64,000 nt of DNA from Madurella fahalii (GCA_029876055.1 CM056880.1:62001-126000), one strand, 5' to 3'. Counted from the stretch's first letter, positions 11,281 through 22,374 are shown. Program-made: numbers and translations. The notes: generated by a model not told the origin, from the sequence alone.

Positions 11281-12498
11281 ATGGAACCCACTACCCGCCC
11301 CGCGGCCCGCGGCCTGCGATGGGCGCCCGTCTCCGGTTCCGCCAACATCGACACCGCCTACAGGAACATCTGGAACAAGCCCGGCGAAGCATACAGGTAC
11401 ATATGCTGGTGCCAGCTTCCGTTTCCCAGGGACGACGATGGCGAAGATGAGGAGGACTGCGAGGACGCCGGGGAAGACGAGGACGCAGGTGATGCCGGCA
11501 AAAAGAAGCGTTGCGACGGCGGTAAGACGTGCCTGTGCTTGAAGCCCGCGCAGGACCATCCCGACCACCAATGGATCACGACGTATGCCTGCCGTCGCAA
11601 GTTCTTCGCGCAGAACGCCATGCTGGAGCTCAGGTGCCCCGACAACTTCCGCATGCACACGTACCAGGACCATGAGGGGTACGGCGTTGTGGAGATGATT
11701 GAGAATTTGTTGCTGGACTTTGTCGAGGTCGACGGAAACTGGCGGGAACAATGGGTTGTGTGCGAGACGCTGGCCTTCTTTCTGCAGACGGATATGATTG
11801 AGCCGATGATGATGTATGTCGTGTTGTGTCATTACTGCTCCTCTTGGTGCTCGCCTCCCGGCCTTCTTTTCTGTCATTTCCCCGGTAAAGGTCCGTGGCT
11901 AACTCGGTGTGCCGCAAACAGGGTCGACGATCCCGACTCCATTAGGGCCCTTATACGCCTCGTCGGCCGTACCTTCCTTGCTATGCTTGCTCGCCTCGAA
12001 CGTGAGCAGCGCCTGGTCGCAAACTCAGAGGTCCGGAATTTGGCGTTGATCATGTCGATGTTTGCAAAAATTGCCGACGAGATGCGGATCTGCGACTTAC
12101 TGGAAAGGGGAGAGGAGGATACTATCGAACTCGAAGGGACCGATGGCGAAACACAAACTTTCACCTTCCACCTTGACAATTTCGACGATTGCATTCTCGG
12201 TTATGCAGAGAGGCATAATATTGTGCTCCCTGGGGAGTCCGATGTTGAAGGAATGGGCGAAAAGTGCCCCATCCCAACGCGCGAGGACCCGTGGAACACG
12301 GCTGCCGCATTCAAAGAGTATGAGAAGGAGTTTGGTCGGTCGGATGGAACTCGGCAGCCGGCAATTGGTGGCGATCGGTTCGATATCACGACTTGGAGCA
12401 GCGCGGAGCGTAGGGGACACAGCCTGACTGGAAGAGATCCGCTCAGCAAGCGGGAGATTGCGGCTCTCAAGATGGGTTTAGTGATGATCTCTGAATAG
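11281..12498 (+). CDS. Conserved fungal protein of unknown function with Cys-rich segment
   Basis: Likely exons 11281-11813 and 11922-12498 give 369 aa. The 108-nt intron has a gtatgt donor and CAG acceptor, is divisible by three and has no stop, so an unspliced 405-aa reading is also open. Splicing gives the smoother junction EPMMVDDPDSIRALIRLVGR. The protein has an N-terminal segment with WCQLPF, an acidic stretch rich in Asp/Glu (about residues 50-75), a CDGGKTCLC cysteine cluster, then ELRCPDNFRMHTYQDHEGYG and mostly helical sequence. I recognise this as a type of hypothetical protein found in Sordariomycetes but know no function. No signal peptide or membrane segment is visible in the spliced form. 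It converges on the YwbE-domain gene 130 bp downstream. Confidence 0.75.
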   Translation: MEPTTRPAARGLRWAPVSGSANIDTAYRNIWNKPGEAYRYICWCQLPFPRDDDGEDEEDCEDAGEDEDAGDAGKKKRCDGGKTCLCLKPAQDHPDHQWITTYACRRKFFAQNAMLELRCPDNFRMHTYQDHEGYGVVEMIENLLLDFVEVDGNWREQWVVCETLAFFLQTDMIEPMMMYVVLCHYCSSWCSPPGLLFCHFPGKGPWLTRCAANRVDDPDSIRALIRLVGRTFLAMLARLEREQRLVANSEVRNLALIMSMFAKIADEMRICDLLERGEEDTIELEGTDGETQTFTFHLDNFDDCILGYAERHNIVLPGESDVEGMGEKCPIPTREDPWNTAAAFKEYEKEFGRSDGTRQPAIGGDRFDITTWSSAERRGHSLTGRDPLSKREIAALKMGLVMISE

Positions 12499-12630
12499 AC
12501 GGGACGTATATGTTGTATAGGTGATCGACTTGGTCCTCTATCTCTAGCTAGTCAAGTCTCAAACTGTTCGGGCCTTATCCTACCGGACATGATCGTTGTC
12601 CCGTCGTGTGTTTTGTACTTGTGTGCCAGC

Positions 12631-13209
12631 TCAATCGTCAAAGTGCGACTGCACATGATACGTCAAGGCTGCGGCATCGCCGGTAAAGCTATAGCAAACA
12701 GGGCACATAGACGTTGACGCTTCCTCTCGTGGAGGAAGCCGGCCGAGTGAGCTATTCTGAGGTTCAGATGAGGAGTTGTTTCCGGTCTCGGCTTCCGCAG
12801 CAGCACTTCCTGCATTCTTTCCCTTGCCGCGGCCGCGCTTCTTGGCAGGCTTAATGTAAGCGTCGAGTCCAACTTGTTGCGTGGAAAGTGGCTGCTCCTG
12901 GCTACCCAGTGAGGGTCGACGGCCATGAGACTGTCTCGGTCCGCCCTGCACAGGACCAACTGGCAGGGCGTCGGTGCTCACCACAGTACCGGTGTCAGGT
13001 GCGTTGAGCACAGCAGTTTCTGCCATGCTCTGCACTCTGCCGACCCTGCCATCGACTAGTCGGACCTTGATTCCTTGCGGATGATTGCCTCGTGTGAGAA
13101 TCTGGGCGACGGTGCCGCACACCATACGGCCTGTGGGCTGGTCGGCCTTCATAACAATGTTAACTTGTGCACCTGGCACGACCGAGGCGGTTGTCGGGAC
13201 CCGTGCCAT
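12631..13209 (-). CDS. YwbE-domain (DUF2196) protein with C-terminal C2H2 zinc finger
   Basis: One exon of 192 aa. Residues about 1-65 match the bacterial YwbE/DUF2196 family: VVPGAQVNIVMKADQPTGR, then a G.V..ILTRGNHPQGIKVRL segment and DGRVGRV. A low-complexity basic linker (KPAKKRGRGKGK) follows, then a C-terminal finger CPVC, twelve residues, HVQSH (C-x2-C-x12-H-x3-H). The start at ATG 13209 (MARVP) is preferred. The frame extends upstream to 13296, but that extension looks unlike the family. The function of YwbE is unknown in bacteria; the basic linker plus finger suggest nucleic-acid or ubiquitin binding, which is inference. It lies in tandem with clf1, whose stop is about 320 bp upstream. 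Confidence 0.78.
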   Translation of the reverse strand: MARVPTTASVVPGAQVNIVMKADQPTGRMVCGTVAQILTRGNHPQGIKVRLVDGRVGRVQSMAETAVLNAPDTGTVVSTDALPVGPVQGGPRQSHGRRPSLGSQEQPLSTQQVGLDAYIKPAKKRGRGKGKNAGSAAAEAETGNNSSSEPQNSSLGRLPPREEASTSMCPVCYSFTGDAAALTYHVQSHFDD

Positions 13210-13529
13210 TGCTGCGTTACCAGGCGATGCCAGGTCCCTTGCACAACATGTGGCCGAGTTGATAAGTTGGTGAAGACCGTCGGGGCAACCAGCCATAAAA
13301 CTCGAAGCGTCATTTGGCGGGGTTTCTCCTCCAATGCAGGCTACGTCCGTGCACGGGTGCTGGAATTGGGTCTTGATGACACTCTCCGGAGGCTCTAGAA
13401 GGCGTCACTTTGCTAGGCCAGTTTCGAGGACCACATTGAGCGTGCTAACAAGCCTTAGTTACGGGCGGATAATCCGTCTCCTCTCTATTACGATCTGCGT
13501 GGATAAGGATGCCACAGATTCAAGGCGCT

Positions 13530-15654
13530 TCAGTCGCTGCCAGTAATCTTTCCTCCAGTCTGCTTCCAAGCATTGGCCATAGCCAGCAGGTTCGACAAAT
13601 TCTTCGTCTGCTGGTCGTCGGCCGGGAAGATATAATCAATATACTCCTCCCACGTGTCCTCATCCAGCCTTCTCTTCTTCTTGGCTGTGCGTGGCATCTG
13701 TTTCTGGATCTTGTCGATGTCTTCAGGCGAGCCATGCATCCTCTCAAACTCTTGCCAGGCGTTCAGCAGCGATACGCGCTCAGCCTTGAGCTCGCGGTCC
13801 TTCATGCTTTGGTGCGCGCGCTCGAAAATCTTCCGGGCGCGCGCCTTAGCCTCCTCGCTGACTGGCCGCTCTTCGGCGTCTTCCTCCTCCTCGTCCTCTG
13901 CACCCTCGTCCGGCACGTTGATCTCGAACTGCGCGTAGCTGATCCAGACCTTGGGGTGGTCGGCCTTTTCGAGGAGGCGTTCGTACAGTTGCCGAGTCCT
14001 GTCGTACTCGCCCTCTTCTTCCTCAAAGTCAATGTATGCCTTCCAAACCACCTCAGGCATGTCAAGGATTGGCTGACTGATGGCAAGCTCGAAAATGGCG
14101 CGGGTGCGGTCGAGGTCGTCCAGACCCCGTTCCAACTCTGCCCACTTAATCCAAGTCTGGCAGTTTGACGGGTTGTACAGAGCATGCTTCTCATACAAGG
14201 TCCGACACCTTTCAAACTCGTACAACCTCTGCTCCAGCGAGATATACTCCTTGAAGAGCTTGTCCTTCGGACACATTCCAATGGCCCGGCCGAGCGCTTT
14301 CCGTGCGGCAGTCAGTTGTCCCTGGCGAATCTCGAAATGCGCCTTTGCGACCCATACTTTCGCAAATGTGAACTTCTTGTGGGGTATGAGACCAAGACAA
14401 GCATCGTAGACCTGACGCGCGCGTTCAATGTCCTTGGCCTCCCGCTCCTCCCATATCGCATAAAAGAGGAACAAGAAAATATATCTTCTCCAATGGCGCT
14501 TCTCTTGAGTGGGCGGTACCTGGGCGATGGCTCGTTCATACACCTCCCGGACACGGTCCGGATCGCCCCCACTCTCCTCCAGCCGGGCAAAGTCGAACCA
14601 CACGTCGTAGTTTTTAGTGTTCTCCTTGACTTGCTCTTCATAGAGCCTCCTCCGCTTGGTGAGAACGACGTCTTCGACACCCTCTCTGTCGCCGAATTGT
14701 TTCTCAAAGGTGGTGTATTGTGCATGCAGAGCCATGGACCGGGACCGCGGAAGGTTGTCGAGGCCAAACTTGTAGATGGCACGCGCTCTCTCGTACTCCT
14801 TCTGCCGTGCCTCGAACCTGGCAAACGCGATAAACAGCCGCTCGTCCACCTCATCGTCGCCCAGGGTCTCAGCAATGGTCTGGATAGCCGACTGGAACAC
14901 GTCGCGGACCATGTCACTGGTGCCGTATTCCTCCTCGAACTTGGCCCACTTCAGCCACGTTCTCGGTTCCGGGTGCACCGCAGTGAAGGCGTGGAAGACC
15001 TGCCTCGCCCTCTCGTACTCCCCGTAGCGCTTCTCCAGCTTGATATATGCGTTCCACGCGTCTTCGTCGGGCTCCCATTTCATCCACCGGTCGAACACTT
15101 GGCGGGTGCCCGGGATGTCGCCGAGCATCTCCATGACCCATAGATACTTGTACCACAGCTTGGAGACTCGCGGCAGCCGGGTGACTGCGCGATCCAGGAG
15201 GTTACGGGCATGGTTGATGTTTCGGTTCTTGATCTCGGCTTCGATGTATCTGATCCAGAGCTCTGCGAGAGTCGTTAGCGGCCGTCAACGTCTGCGTCCT
15301 CGAGACACGGGAGAGCGCTCGGGCTGGATACGTACGGGTATTGTTGGGATGCACATCGAGGGCACGCTCAAAGACTGATCGGGCGCGCGCAAACTCCTTC
15401 TGCTCAAGCTCCCATTGCGCATACTGAAACCAATTTGCGAGACGAACGCGGTTGCGGCGGACGTAGTCTTCAAATTCGCGGCGCTTCCGGCCCTGATATT
15501 CCTTTAGCTCCTCGAGGTCGGCGAACCGCTGGGTGGGCTTCTGAAGGGCGGTTTCCTGGCGGTCGACAGCTTCGCGAAGCAGCTGCTCGGCTGAGATCTG
15601 CACCGGCGCCGCCGCCTTGTTCTTGACCCTGGGGGGCCCACGCGCGGACTCCAT
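13530..15654 (-). CDS. clf1: Pre-mRNA-splicing factor CLF1 (Syf3/Crooked neck), HAT-repeat protein
   Basis: Exons 15654-15336 and 15262-13530 give 683 aa. CLF1 is a scaffold of the NineTeen/Prp19-associated complex that helps bring the tri-snRNP into the spliceosome. The protein is almost wholly built of half-a-TPR (HAT) repeats of about 34 residues with the W..Y...E and AR.(V/I)(F/Y)ERAL pattern, for example ANWFQYAQWELEQKEFARAR and VWKAYIDFEEEEGEYDRTR. The N-terminus (MESARGPPRVKNK, AEQLLREAVDRQ) and length match fungal CLF1. The 73-nt intron gives HPNNT-QLWIRYIEAE. An acidic Glu run lies near residue 580. It is divergent from prp31 across 395 bp. Confidence 0.95.
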
Positions 15655-16049
15655 TGTGTTGGGTTCTCGGTGCCTCAAAAATTATGCGGTGAGAAAGCTA
15701 ACCCCGATCGTGGGGAAGATTTCGGCGACGGTCTACTAAATTCAAGAAGCCATTGTAGAGGGCGCAGCAGGCTTGATGCGAACTGGCAGCCAAGGGACCG
15801 TGCGCAGAGATGAGTGGGCCCAAGCCGCAGGGCGCCAAGCCGCTAGTCCATTGAAGTACCCCCGTCCTACGCCACATGTTCCCGGTCCGCGTCCGCGCCA
15901 CGGCTACCTATCCTTCAACTCCAAAAGTTCCGTCGCGGTCAGTCACGTCACACGCTTGGCTCGCGAATTCTGAAGAGCGCAAAAACACCGTCAGCTCCAC
16001 GATTAAATAACAATAGATAACGGCTATCGAATTGGGGAATTCGTCCGAG
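15655..16049. promoter_or_regulatory. Shared divergent promoter region of clf1 and prp31
   Basis: A 395-bp space between the two head-to-head start codons. It contains no coding frame and must hold both promoters unless these extend into the genes. No specific element was identified. Confidence 0.6.
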
Positions 16050-17974
16050 ATGTCGACGTTAGCCGACGAACTTCTCCAGGACTTTGAAGGATCAGGGTCG
16101 GAAGCCGGAGGCGATGAACACGACGATGGTCTTTTTGGTGAGGCAGGCCTCTCGGCCGGTTCTCATACGAACGGACAAGACACGGCGATGGAAGAGGCGC
16201 GCGACGAGGATGAGGACGAGGACGAAGATGCCGACATGACGGACGGGCCAGACGGCAACACTCCTCTGGGTGCTGATGACGACGCCAAGGCAAAGATCGA
16301 GAAGATGCAGCTTGGGGGTGTTCACGATGTGCGCACCGTTGCGAGCCTCATGAAAACGTTGGCGCCTGTTCTCGAGGTTAGTACACTTCCCCTTCGCCCC
16401 CATCGCCCCAACCGATACCCACGAGCTATGGAAAAGCGTTTACATCTATTTTCCTGAGTAATAGCCCTGACAGTTTGCGTCGAACGCTGCAGAAAATCGC
16501 ACTCTATCAGTCGCGGCCCGCCGAGTCGACACACAACGCCGGCCACGTCGAGGACCATCCCGAGTACCACCTGTTGACCCAGTCCAACAGCTTATCTACC
16601 CAGATCGACAACGAGATCGTCTTGGTGCACAAGTTCATCCGAGACCATTATTCGGTTCGCTTTCCGGAGCTCGAAACCCTCATCACCAACCCTCTAGAAT
16701 ATGCGAAGGTCGTCGCGATCCTAGGCAATGGGCCGATGGACTCGGAGAGCATCAAGGCTCTCCAAACATCAACCAACAACCCTCTGGGTGTGACCCTCAA
16801 GTCGGTGCTCGACGGCCCATCCTTGATGATTGTCACGGTTGAAGCTACCACGTCCAAAGGTCAGGCCATGTCGCCAGAACAGCTCCAGCGGGTGGTGCAG
16901 GCATGCGAGATGGTCATTGCGCTCGACAAGGCCAAGAAGACCTTGACCGAGTACGTGCAGTCGCGCATGAACATCTTTGCGCCCAATTTGACGGCACTCA
17001 TCGGCTCGCTGACGGCGGCACAACTGCTCAACCAAGCTGGCGGTCTCACCGGTCTCTCCAAGACGCCCGCTTGCAACCTGGCTGCATGGGGTTCGAAGAA
17101 GCAGGCCAGCGCGGCTCTGGCTACAAATGTTGGGATCCGGCATCAGGGATTTATCTTCCAGTCGCCTGTAATCCGGAGCATCCCGAGCGACCTCAAGAAA
17201 CAGGCCATCAAGATGTTCGCCAACAAGATCGTCATGTGCGCTCGCACCGACTGTTTCCACCAGTTCCGCGATGGCTCAGAGGGTGAGCGCTTAAAGGACG
17301 AGTGCTTGGACCGTCTAGACAAGCTTCATCAAAAACCCCTGAGCAAGGGCGCCCGCGCACTACCAGCACCCGACGACAAGCCGAGCAGGAAACGCGGAGG
17401 TCGCCGCGCACGCAAGGCCAAGGAGGCGACAGCCATGACCGAACTGCGCAAGGCACAGAACCGCGTAGCATTCGGGAAGGAGGAACAGGAAGTAGGCTAC
17501 GGGATGGGTGACAGCACCAAGGGCCTAGGCATGATCGGGCAGCGCGACGACGGGCGGCTGCGCGTGGCCCAGATCGACAACCGGACCCGCGCCAAACTCA
17601 GCGCCAAGAGCAAGGGTTGGGGCGGCGCCAGCTCACTCGCTAGCGGAAGTGCGTCGTCACTCAGGGGGCTTACTGGTGGTGGTATGACCAATTTAAGTCT
17701 GGCTAGCAGCAAGGGCCTGCGGACGTCGGGTGTAGGGACGACACTGGGCTCGGCTGCGGGCACTGTGTCCTCGCTAGCGTTTACAGCCACGCAAGGCCTG
17801 GAACTGGTCGATCCCAAGGTGCAGGCGGATCTCAGTCGCAAGCGCAAGGCCGACGAAGACAGGTGGTTCAAGAGCGGCGCGTTTACACAGGTCGGGGGAG
17901 GGAGCAATGATGGTTTCAAAAAACCCGAGCTACCGGCGAGCAAAAAGCTTGACACAGGATCAACCAAGTCATAG
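16050..17974 (+). CDS. prp31: U4/U6 small nuclear ribonucleoprotein PRP31
   Basis: Exons 16050-16376 and 16493-17974 give 602 aa. PRP31 binds the 15.5K protein and U4 snRNA and is needed for U4/U6.U5 tri-snRNP formation. After an acidic N-terminus come the helical NOSIC/Nop region (about residues 110-330: DNEIVLVHKFIRDHYSVRFPE, NPLEYAKVV, GPSLMIVTVEATTSKG, NIFAPNLTALIGSLTAAQLL, GGLTGLSKTPACNL) and the Prp31 C-terminal domain (LPAPDDKPSRKRGGRRARK, QNRVAFG, GLGMIGQRDDGRLRVAQID). The Ser/Gly-rich C-terminal tail is longer than in yeast. The start MSTLADELLQDFE is the family N-terminus. The intron sits between the acidic region and the Nop domain. Confidence 0.95.
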
Positions 17975-18764
17975 CTCCGGCTTGTACGCTGCGGCTTGTC
18001 AGAAGATGCACGGATGCTAAGCAATATAGATAACAAGGGTACATGGTTGCGGCAGGCAGAGGAGGTTGCGCAAAACATCACTCTCGGCGTCTGGTGGCTG
18101 TCCCGAGAGGCTTTGGTGTTGTGGGTTTGGCTTCTGATACGCATGCAATGCGCTCAATCTTTGTACCCGGATCCAGTGAGTAAATGAAGACTTTATTGAC
18201 AAGTTTCTCTGTTGGCTCATTCTCCGAGGTGCTGTTGGAACCCCGGAACAATCCCTCTGCATCCGGCTCACGGTGAGGACCGTACTTTGATCACGTCCTC
18301 CCCCCGCGGGGAATACTCCGTCCTGTTTTCCTAGTTTACAACCTACAGCAAAGACGGCCCAACGGTATCGAGCTGTGAAATAAAAGACTTCTTTGCAGTT
18401 CATGGGCCCGACTACCTCATAGAGCTCATTACATATGATTCGTTTCGATCACCATAGCCTTACTCCCACCACTTCGGGACCTAGACAAACCAATACCAGA
18501 CAGGGGAAAGGTGCGACACTAAATCGCTTTACAGAATTGCTCGAAGGCCCGAATTAAGAGACAATAATAGTATATCCCTGAGATTATCACTATTCTTAAC
18601 CAGGTAGATGGTCCAAGAAACGTTTGATTGCATTAGTATTCCACACTTGGATGCATTCACTAGATGAGTTACCGTTCATCGGAGATATCAATTAAGGGTT
18701 CGGGCCGTACCAAGTTTTGATCCGACAGATACTATGTAATCATGTGTCCGTAGTCACATGTCTC
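17975..18764. other. Convergent intergenic region, no gene seen
   Basis: 3' flanks of prp31 and the minus-strand unknown gene. Only short shadow frames are present. Confidence 0.5.
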
Positions 18765-19525
18765 TCATGCCCTCCCGTCATGGTCTAGCGGGAAGTACTT
18801 GAAGAAATACTTCCGCATGAACAGGTCATCAAACTTCTCAATGTCCTGGCTGTACCGCTGGAAGGTCTTGATCCTCGCACGGTCTCGATGACAACGACCC
18901 AGGAGGTGGGAGGGGAACGGTCCAACTGCGCCTTTGTTATCGAACTGCCAAGCCATGAAATTAAGACAATAGTTGAGGCGGCGGTGTAGTCTCCCGAGTT
19001 TGCCCATGTCTTCCCGGATGGATGGGCGTCGGCTAGCGCATCTAACGTGGGTGCATGTCAGCATTGCCTTCATCTTGAAATGGAGTTTTATCCAGTTTCT
19101 GCGCCGGAGTTTATTCACGCCTGTAAACCCGAGCAGCTGCTGTCTTCCATCTTGGATGGTCATGATCTCCCTGGCAATGGCTCGTAGGATTTGCCCAAAC
19201 CCGTTATCTGCAAGAACCTCCCTGGCTTCTTCTACATCCGCGGCCTTCTGCCATATTCGTCCAAGACGCTCCGCAACAGCTTGAATGACATGGTCAGGAA
19301 TGGTATTCCCTGGGCTAGTGACTCCGCCATCATAGGAGAATCATTGTACCGGCGAGGCTCATCACTGTCACCAATGCGATTCCATGTGTAGCGACAACTA
19401 GCGCAATCTAACAGGCTGTTGAGGACGTCATGGAGCAGCACCTTCTTCTCCTCACCCATGCTAGATACGGATTGTGTGACGGGTTCTTCCTCCCCCAGTG
19501 CTCCTATCCGCTTGTTCTTAGGCAT
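18765..19525 (-). pseudogene. Unknown protein gene with a 1-nt frameshift
   Basis: Two minus-strand frames abut. The first runs from ATG 19525 (MPKNKRIGALGEEE) to about 19335, ending in WNRIGDSDEPRRYNDSP. The second continues with DGGVTSPGNTIPDHVIQAVAERLGRIWQKAADVEEAREVLADNG and runs to TGA at 18765 (total about 253 aa). The switch needs one extra base in the short C run (CCT ATG ATG on the minus strand), and no GT-AG pair could make it. The frame beyond the shift is smooth and protein-like, which argues that it was coding recently. The C-terminal half is basic and aromatic (CYC/HR-rich, FRKYFFKYFPLDHD-like end). No domain was recognised and no signal peptide is visible. Whether this is a pseudogene or a base-calling error cannot be decided here. 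Confidence 0.55.
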
Positions 19526-20024
19526 GCTCACTTTTCTTATTTTGGTCAGTTTTTAATTTCTTCAATGACTCAGTTAATGCCTTTTGCCAAGGTGGAGATA
19601 ATTGGTTCAAAATCGGGGATTCGTATGTACCTAAAGTGCTGCATTTTATACGCTTATTTAACAAAGAACGGACTCTACGTTACAATGAGTTTGTTGCGAA
19701 GTCAGCCAGGTTATTTACAAATGGCTTTATATATATATAAAAAAAAAAAAAATTGCATTCTTTCATCACCTGGGTTTGGCTGGCACTGCATATCAGATCT
19801 TTCACCTTCTTTTCTCATCGAGAAGGGGGTTAGGGTTCTGATCATTAATTAGTAATCCGCCAACTTTGACCCACTTGGTGACATCCCAATCGTGTGCTTT
19901 ATTTCAACTTCATCCATGATTCTCAAGGTTCAATCTTTCGGGTATTGATCGGGTACGTCTCGCCACATATCTGCTTCATTCGATGAGGCACCGCTTCTGA
20001 ACTTATCACAGTACTTCTAACTCG
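19526..20024. other. Divergent intergenic region with AT-rich simple sequence
   Basis: Contains a TA run and an A tract (listed separately). Promoters of both flanking genes should lie here. Confidence 0.5.
19729..19752 (+). repeat. (TA)5 followed by 14-base A tract
   Basis: Low-complexity AT sequence at 19729-19738 and 19739-19752. Confidence 0.9.
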
Positions 20025-20526
20025 ATGCCAGCGGATGAAACTTCTCCCTTGCTCCCATCGACGGACCAAGACAACGCACCGTCCACAGCCACGATGAGCA
20101 CTTCTATTCTCTGGAAAACTGGCGCCATTTTCGGCGCAACTGCCGTTGGATTAGGTGCTTTCGGTGCACACGGCTTGCGAGCGCGTATTTCAGACCCGCA
20201 GAAACTCGCCAACTGGTCTACAGCAGCCCAATATCAAGTATCTTCCCTTACACCTCGTCGCCGGCGAGCAGAAGAGAGCTAACCTACTTCTACAGCTCTT
20301 GCACTCGGTCGCGGTCCTAGTTGCGAGCAATAACCCCGTTGCAGGCACGCTCTTCACAGCGGGAATGACTCTCTTTAGCGGTAGCATTTATGCTCTGACG
20401 CTCGACACAGAGCGGTTCCGGTTCCTAGGGCCTGTGACGCCGTTGGGCGGACTGTGCCTCATGGCCGGATGGCTGGCATTGGCGCTTGGGAAGCGAGGTG
20501 CCGGGTTACGGTTGCCGCGATCTTGA
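20025..20526 (+). CDS. TMEM256/DUF423 (YgdD) family small membrane protein
   Basis: Exons 20025-20237 and 20296-20526 give 147 aa. The family signature is clear: GLGAFGAHGLRARISDPQKL, then NWSTAAQYQ joined across the 58-nt intron to LLHSVAVLVAS, followed by FTAGMTLFSGSIYAL and PLGGLCLMAGWLALA. Four hydrophobic helices are visible. The family is widespread in bacteria (YgdD) and eukaryotes (TMEM256), probably at an inner or mitochondrial membrane; its biochemical role is not established. The ATG at 20025 adds a hydrophilic N-terminus (ETSPLLPS); an in-frame ATG at 20094 just before the first helix is an alternative start. Confidence 0.88.
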
Positions 20527-21403
20527 TCGTGATTGGTATAGGTGGTGCTGGGCTGACGAGGATGAGGCCATCGGTACGGTTCTGAGATTTTGTTGATGGT
20601 GATCGGGCCGGCGGCTGGTCTGCGTTGGACGCTTTGGACGAAGTTATATGTACTTCATCTAGGGAGTGGCCGAAACATTTTCCCGCTCTCCTGCCTCAGC
20701 GCCAGTCCGCACCGCTGGTGCTTCTCGTGTTGAGGAAGCCATAGGCCCGTATTGGTTTATCCTGAGACAACCGGGAAACTTCACAGGGTTGAGGTTTGCG
20801 AGCTCAGGGGAAGAATAACTATTTTCTACTGGATCATCAGTCCGCCTGCTCGTGTAAGATTCTTACGTTCCGTTGTTGTAAGCAAAGCAGCCATTCAAAG
20901 GTGTCGCTGGCGGTTGTTTGGGGCCGAATGACCATCTCCATCTCCAGGTTCTGCTCCTACCGTTCGATTCGGGCACATGAAAATCTTGATGTCGGCGTTT
21001 CCCAAGTACGAGATTGAGGACGAAGCGGCAATGACGTTCGACGCTATGTTGGTGAAGGCCATTGCGAGAGACGAAGGTGTAGAAAACTAGGTATATCGTG
21101 ATGGAGAGACTGCTAGGTCCTGATCAGTCAGTGAACAAGGTGATAGGCAAAATCATGTTCGCCTCATTTTTGCTGGCGCAAAATCTACAGTGTGTGTGTT
21201 GAAATTACATGTTCGTAGCCAGCATGTGGTTACCTCCTGCCATAGCTTCCTGCCTCATAATCTTCCAGCTGCTCCCTCATAGTGAAACAACAGCTTATTC
21301 TTTCATAGCCTTTACTAATTGTACGGCCGCGGTTATGAAGAGGCATGTGAGAATAAATTAACTCCCCCGCCACCGTGCGCAATGGACTGATATGTGTCAA
21401 GAC
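20527..21403. other. Convergent intergenic region, no gene seen
   Basis: No protein-like frame was found in this stretch. Confidence 0.5.
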
Positions 21404-22286
21404 TCAAGAAGCCAAGACATCGCCGGTGCAGCCAACTCCCGGTGCTGCAACATCAAATGCATAGACATCGATGGCAAAGTACTGCAGCGTGTCGCTGTCA
21501 AGAGCTGACTTTGCCGGGTCTGTCTTCGCCAGGTTAACAACTTCTTGGTAGTCCTCTGCAAAGTGAGCCACAACGTCTTCGCTGATCTGAGGGACGTGAA
21601 AGACCCTATGAAGGAGATCCGTCGCCCAGAACGTGTTCAACGGCGACTGCGCAACCGTGTAACCCAGGCCACAGATAGAATCGAGATATCGCCTCTTCTC
21701 AAAGGAGAGCGGGCAGATGACGGTTTCTTGAGTGGCGTTTTCGCCCCGCCAGTGTCCGGCCCAACCTGGCGTGGAAATGGTCATCAGCACTCTTATAACG
21801 TCTCGCATGGATTGGGCAGATGGATGCCAGTAACAAAGAACAGCCCACCTTCCTGCGTAGCGCAGTTGCCGTCAGGATCGTCGCATCGGAAAGTCATGGT
21901 GCCACGGTCGGCAGAGATAACCCGGTTGTACCAGCCCAGTACCGTTGCTGTTGTTCCGTTGCCAAAGTATTTCTGCATAAATGGGGAATCTCGCCCCCAT
22001 CGAAGGATGTGACTTCGTGCATGCTCGGCAAGCTCCACGGTCTCCGATAGTGCGCGAGACAGTTGGCGATGGAGTGTGATGTTACATGATGGGTGAATGG
22101 GAAATGAGGGGATGGAATTCGTGTTGAAGTCATTTGCCGTCGCGGTTGGGATGGTGCTGACCAGTGTTGAAGAGCTAGGAAGTGTAGGGCTTGTGGCTTG
22201 ACGGGGTTGTGCAAGCTCAAGCCTGTGGGGGAGGCCAATGATGATAATGGCCTAGCTAAAATGGAGAGAAGGAGGTAGAGCCGCAT
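21404..22286 (-). pseudogene. Asp f 2-like HRXXH-domain secreted protein, with apparent N-terminal frameshift
   Basis: Exons about 22286-21849 and 21765-21404. The mature part carries the HRXXH zinc-binding motif in TDLLHRVFHVP, plus family landmarks SFPIHPSCN, ELAEHARSHILRW, YFGN, FRCDDPDGNC, GHWRGENATQETVICP and APGVGC (PF13933, Asp f 2 relatives implicated in zinc scavenging or peptidase-like roles). The intron (gtgggc...cag) restores G-WAGHW. The start MRLYLLLSILA at 22286 looks like a signal peptide but is in a different frame from the rest. Adding one base near 22253 would join it to AIIIIGLP and the mature protein, and no intron can do this. It is therefore annotated as broken, although an assembly error is possible. 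A TATA-like box lies 115 bp upstream. Confidence 0.7.
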
Positions 22287-22374
22287 ATTTGCAGACCGGA
22301 GAACTGATAAGATGACGAGCGAAACGGAACAGGTCTATGAAGTAGATTTAATTTCGTAGTTCCCTCGGGAAAAA

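Noticed and set aside
11161..11877. 238-codon minus-strand open frame
   Set aside because: Antisense to the unknown gene at 11281-12498, which has better composition and a proper intron.
14184..15143. 319-codon plus-strand open frame
   Set aside because: Lies antisense to clf1, whose HAT repeats are unmistakable; it is a shadow of that gene.
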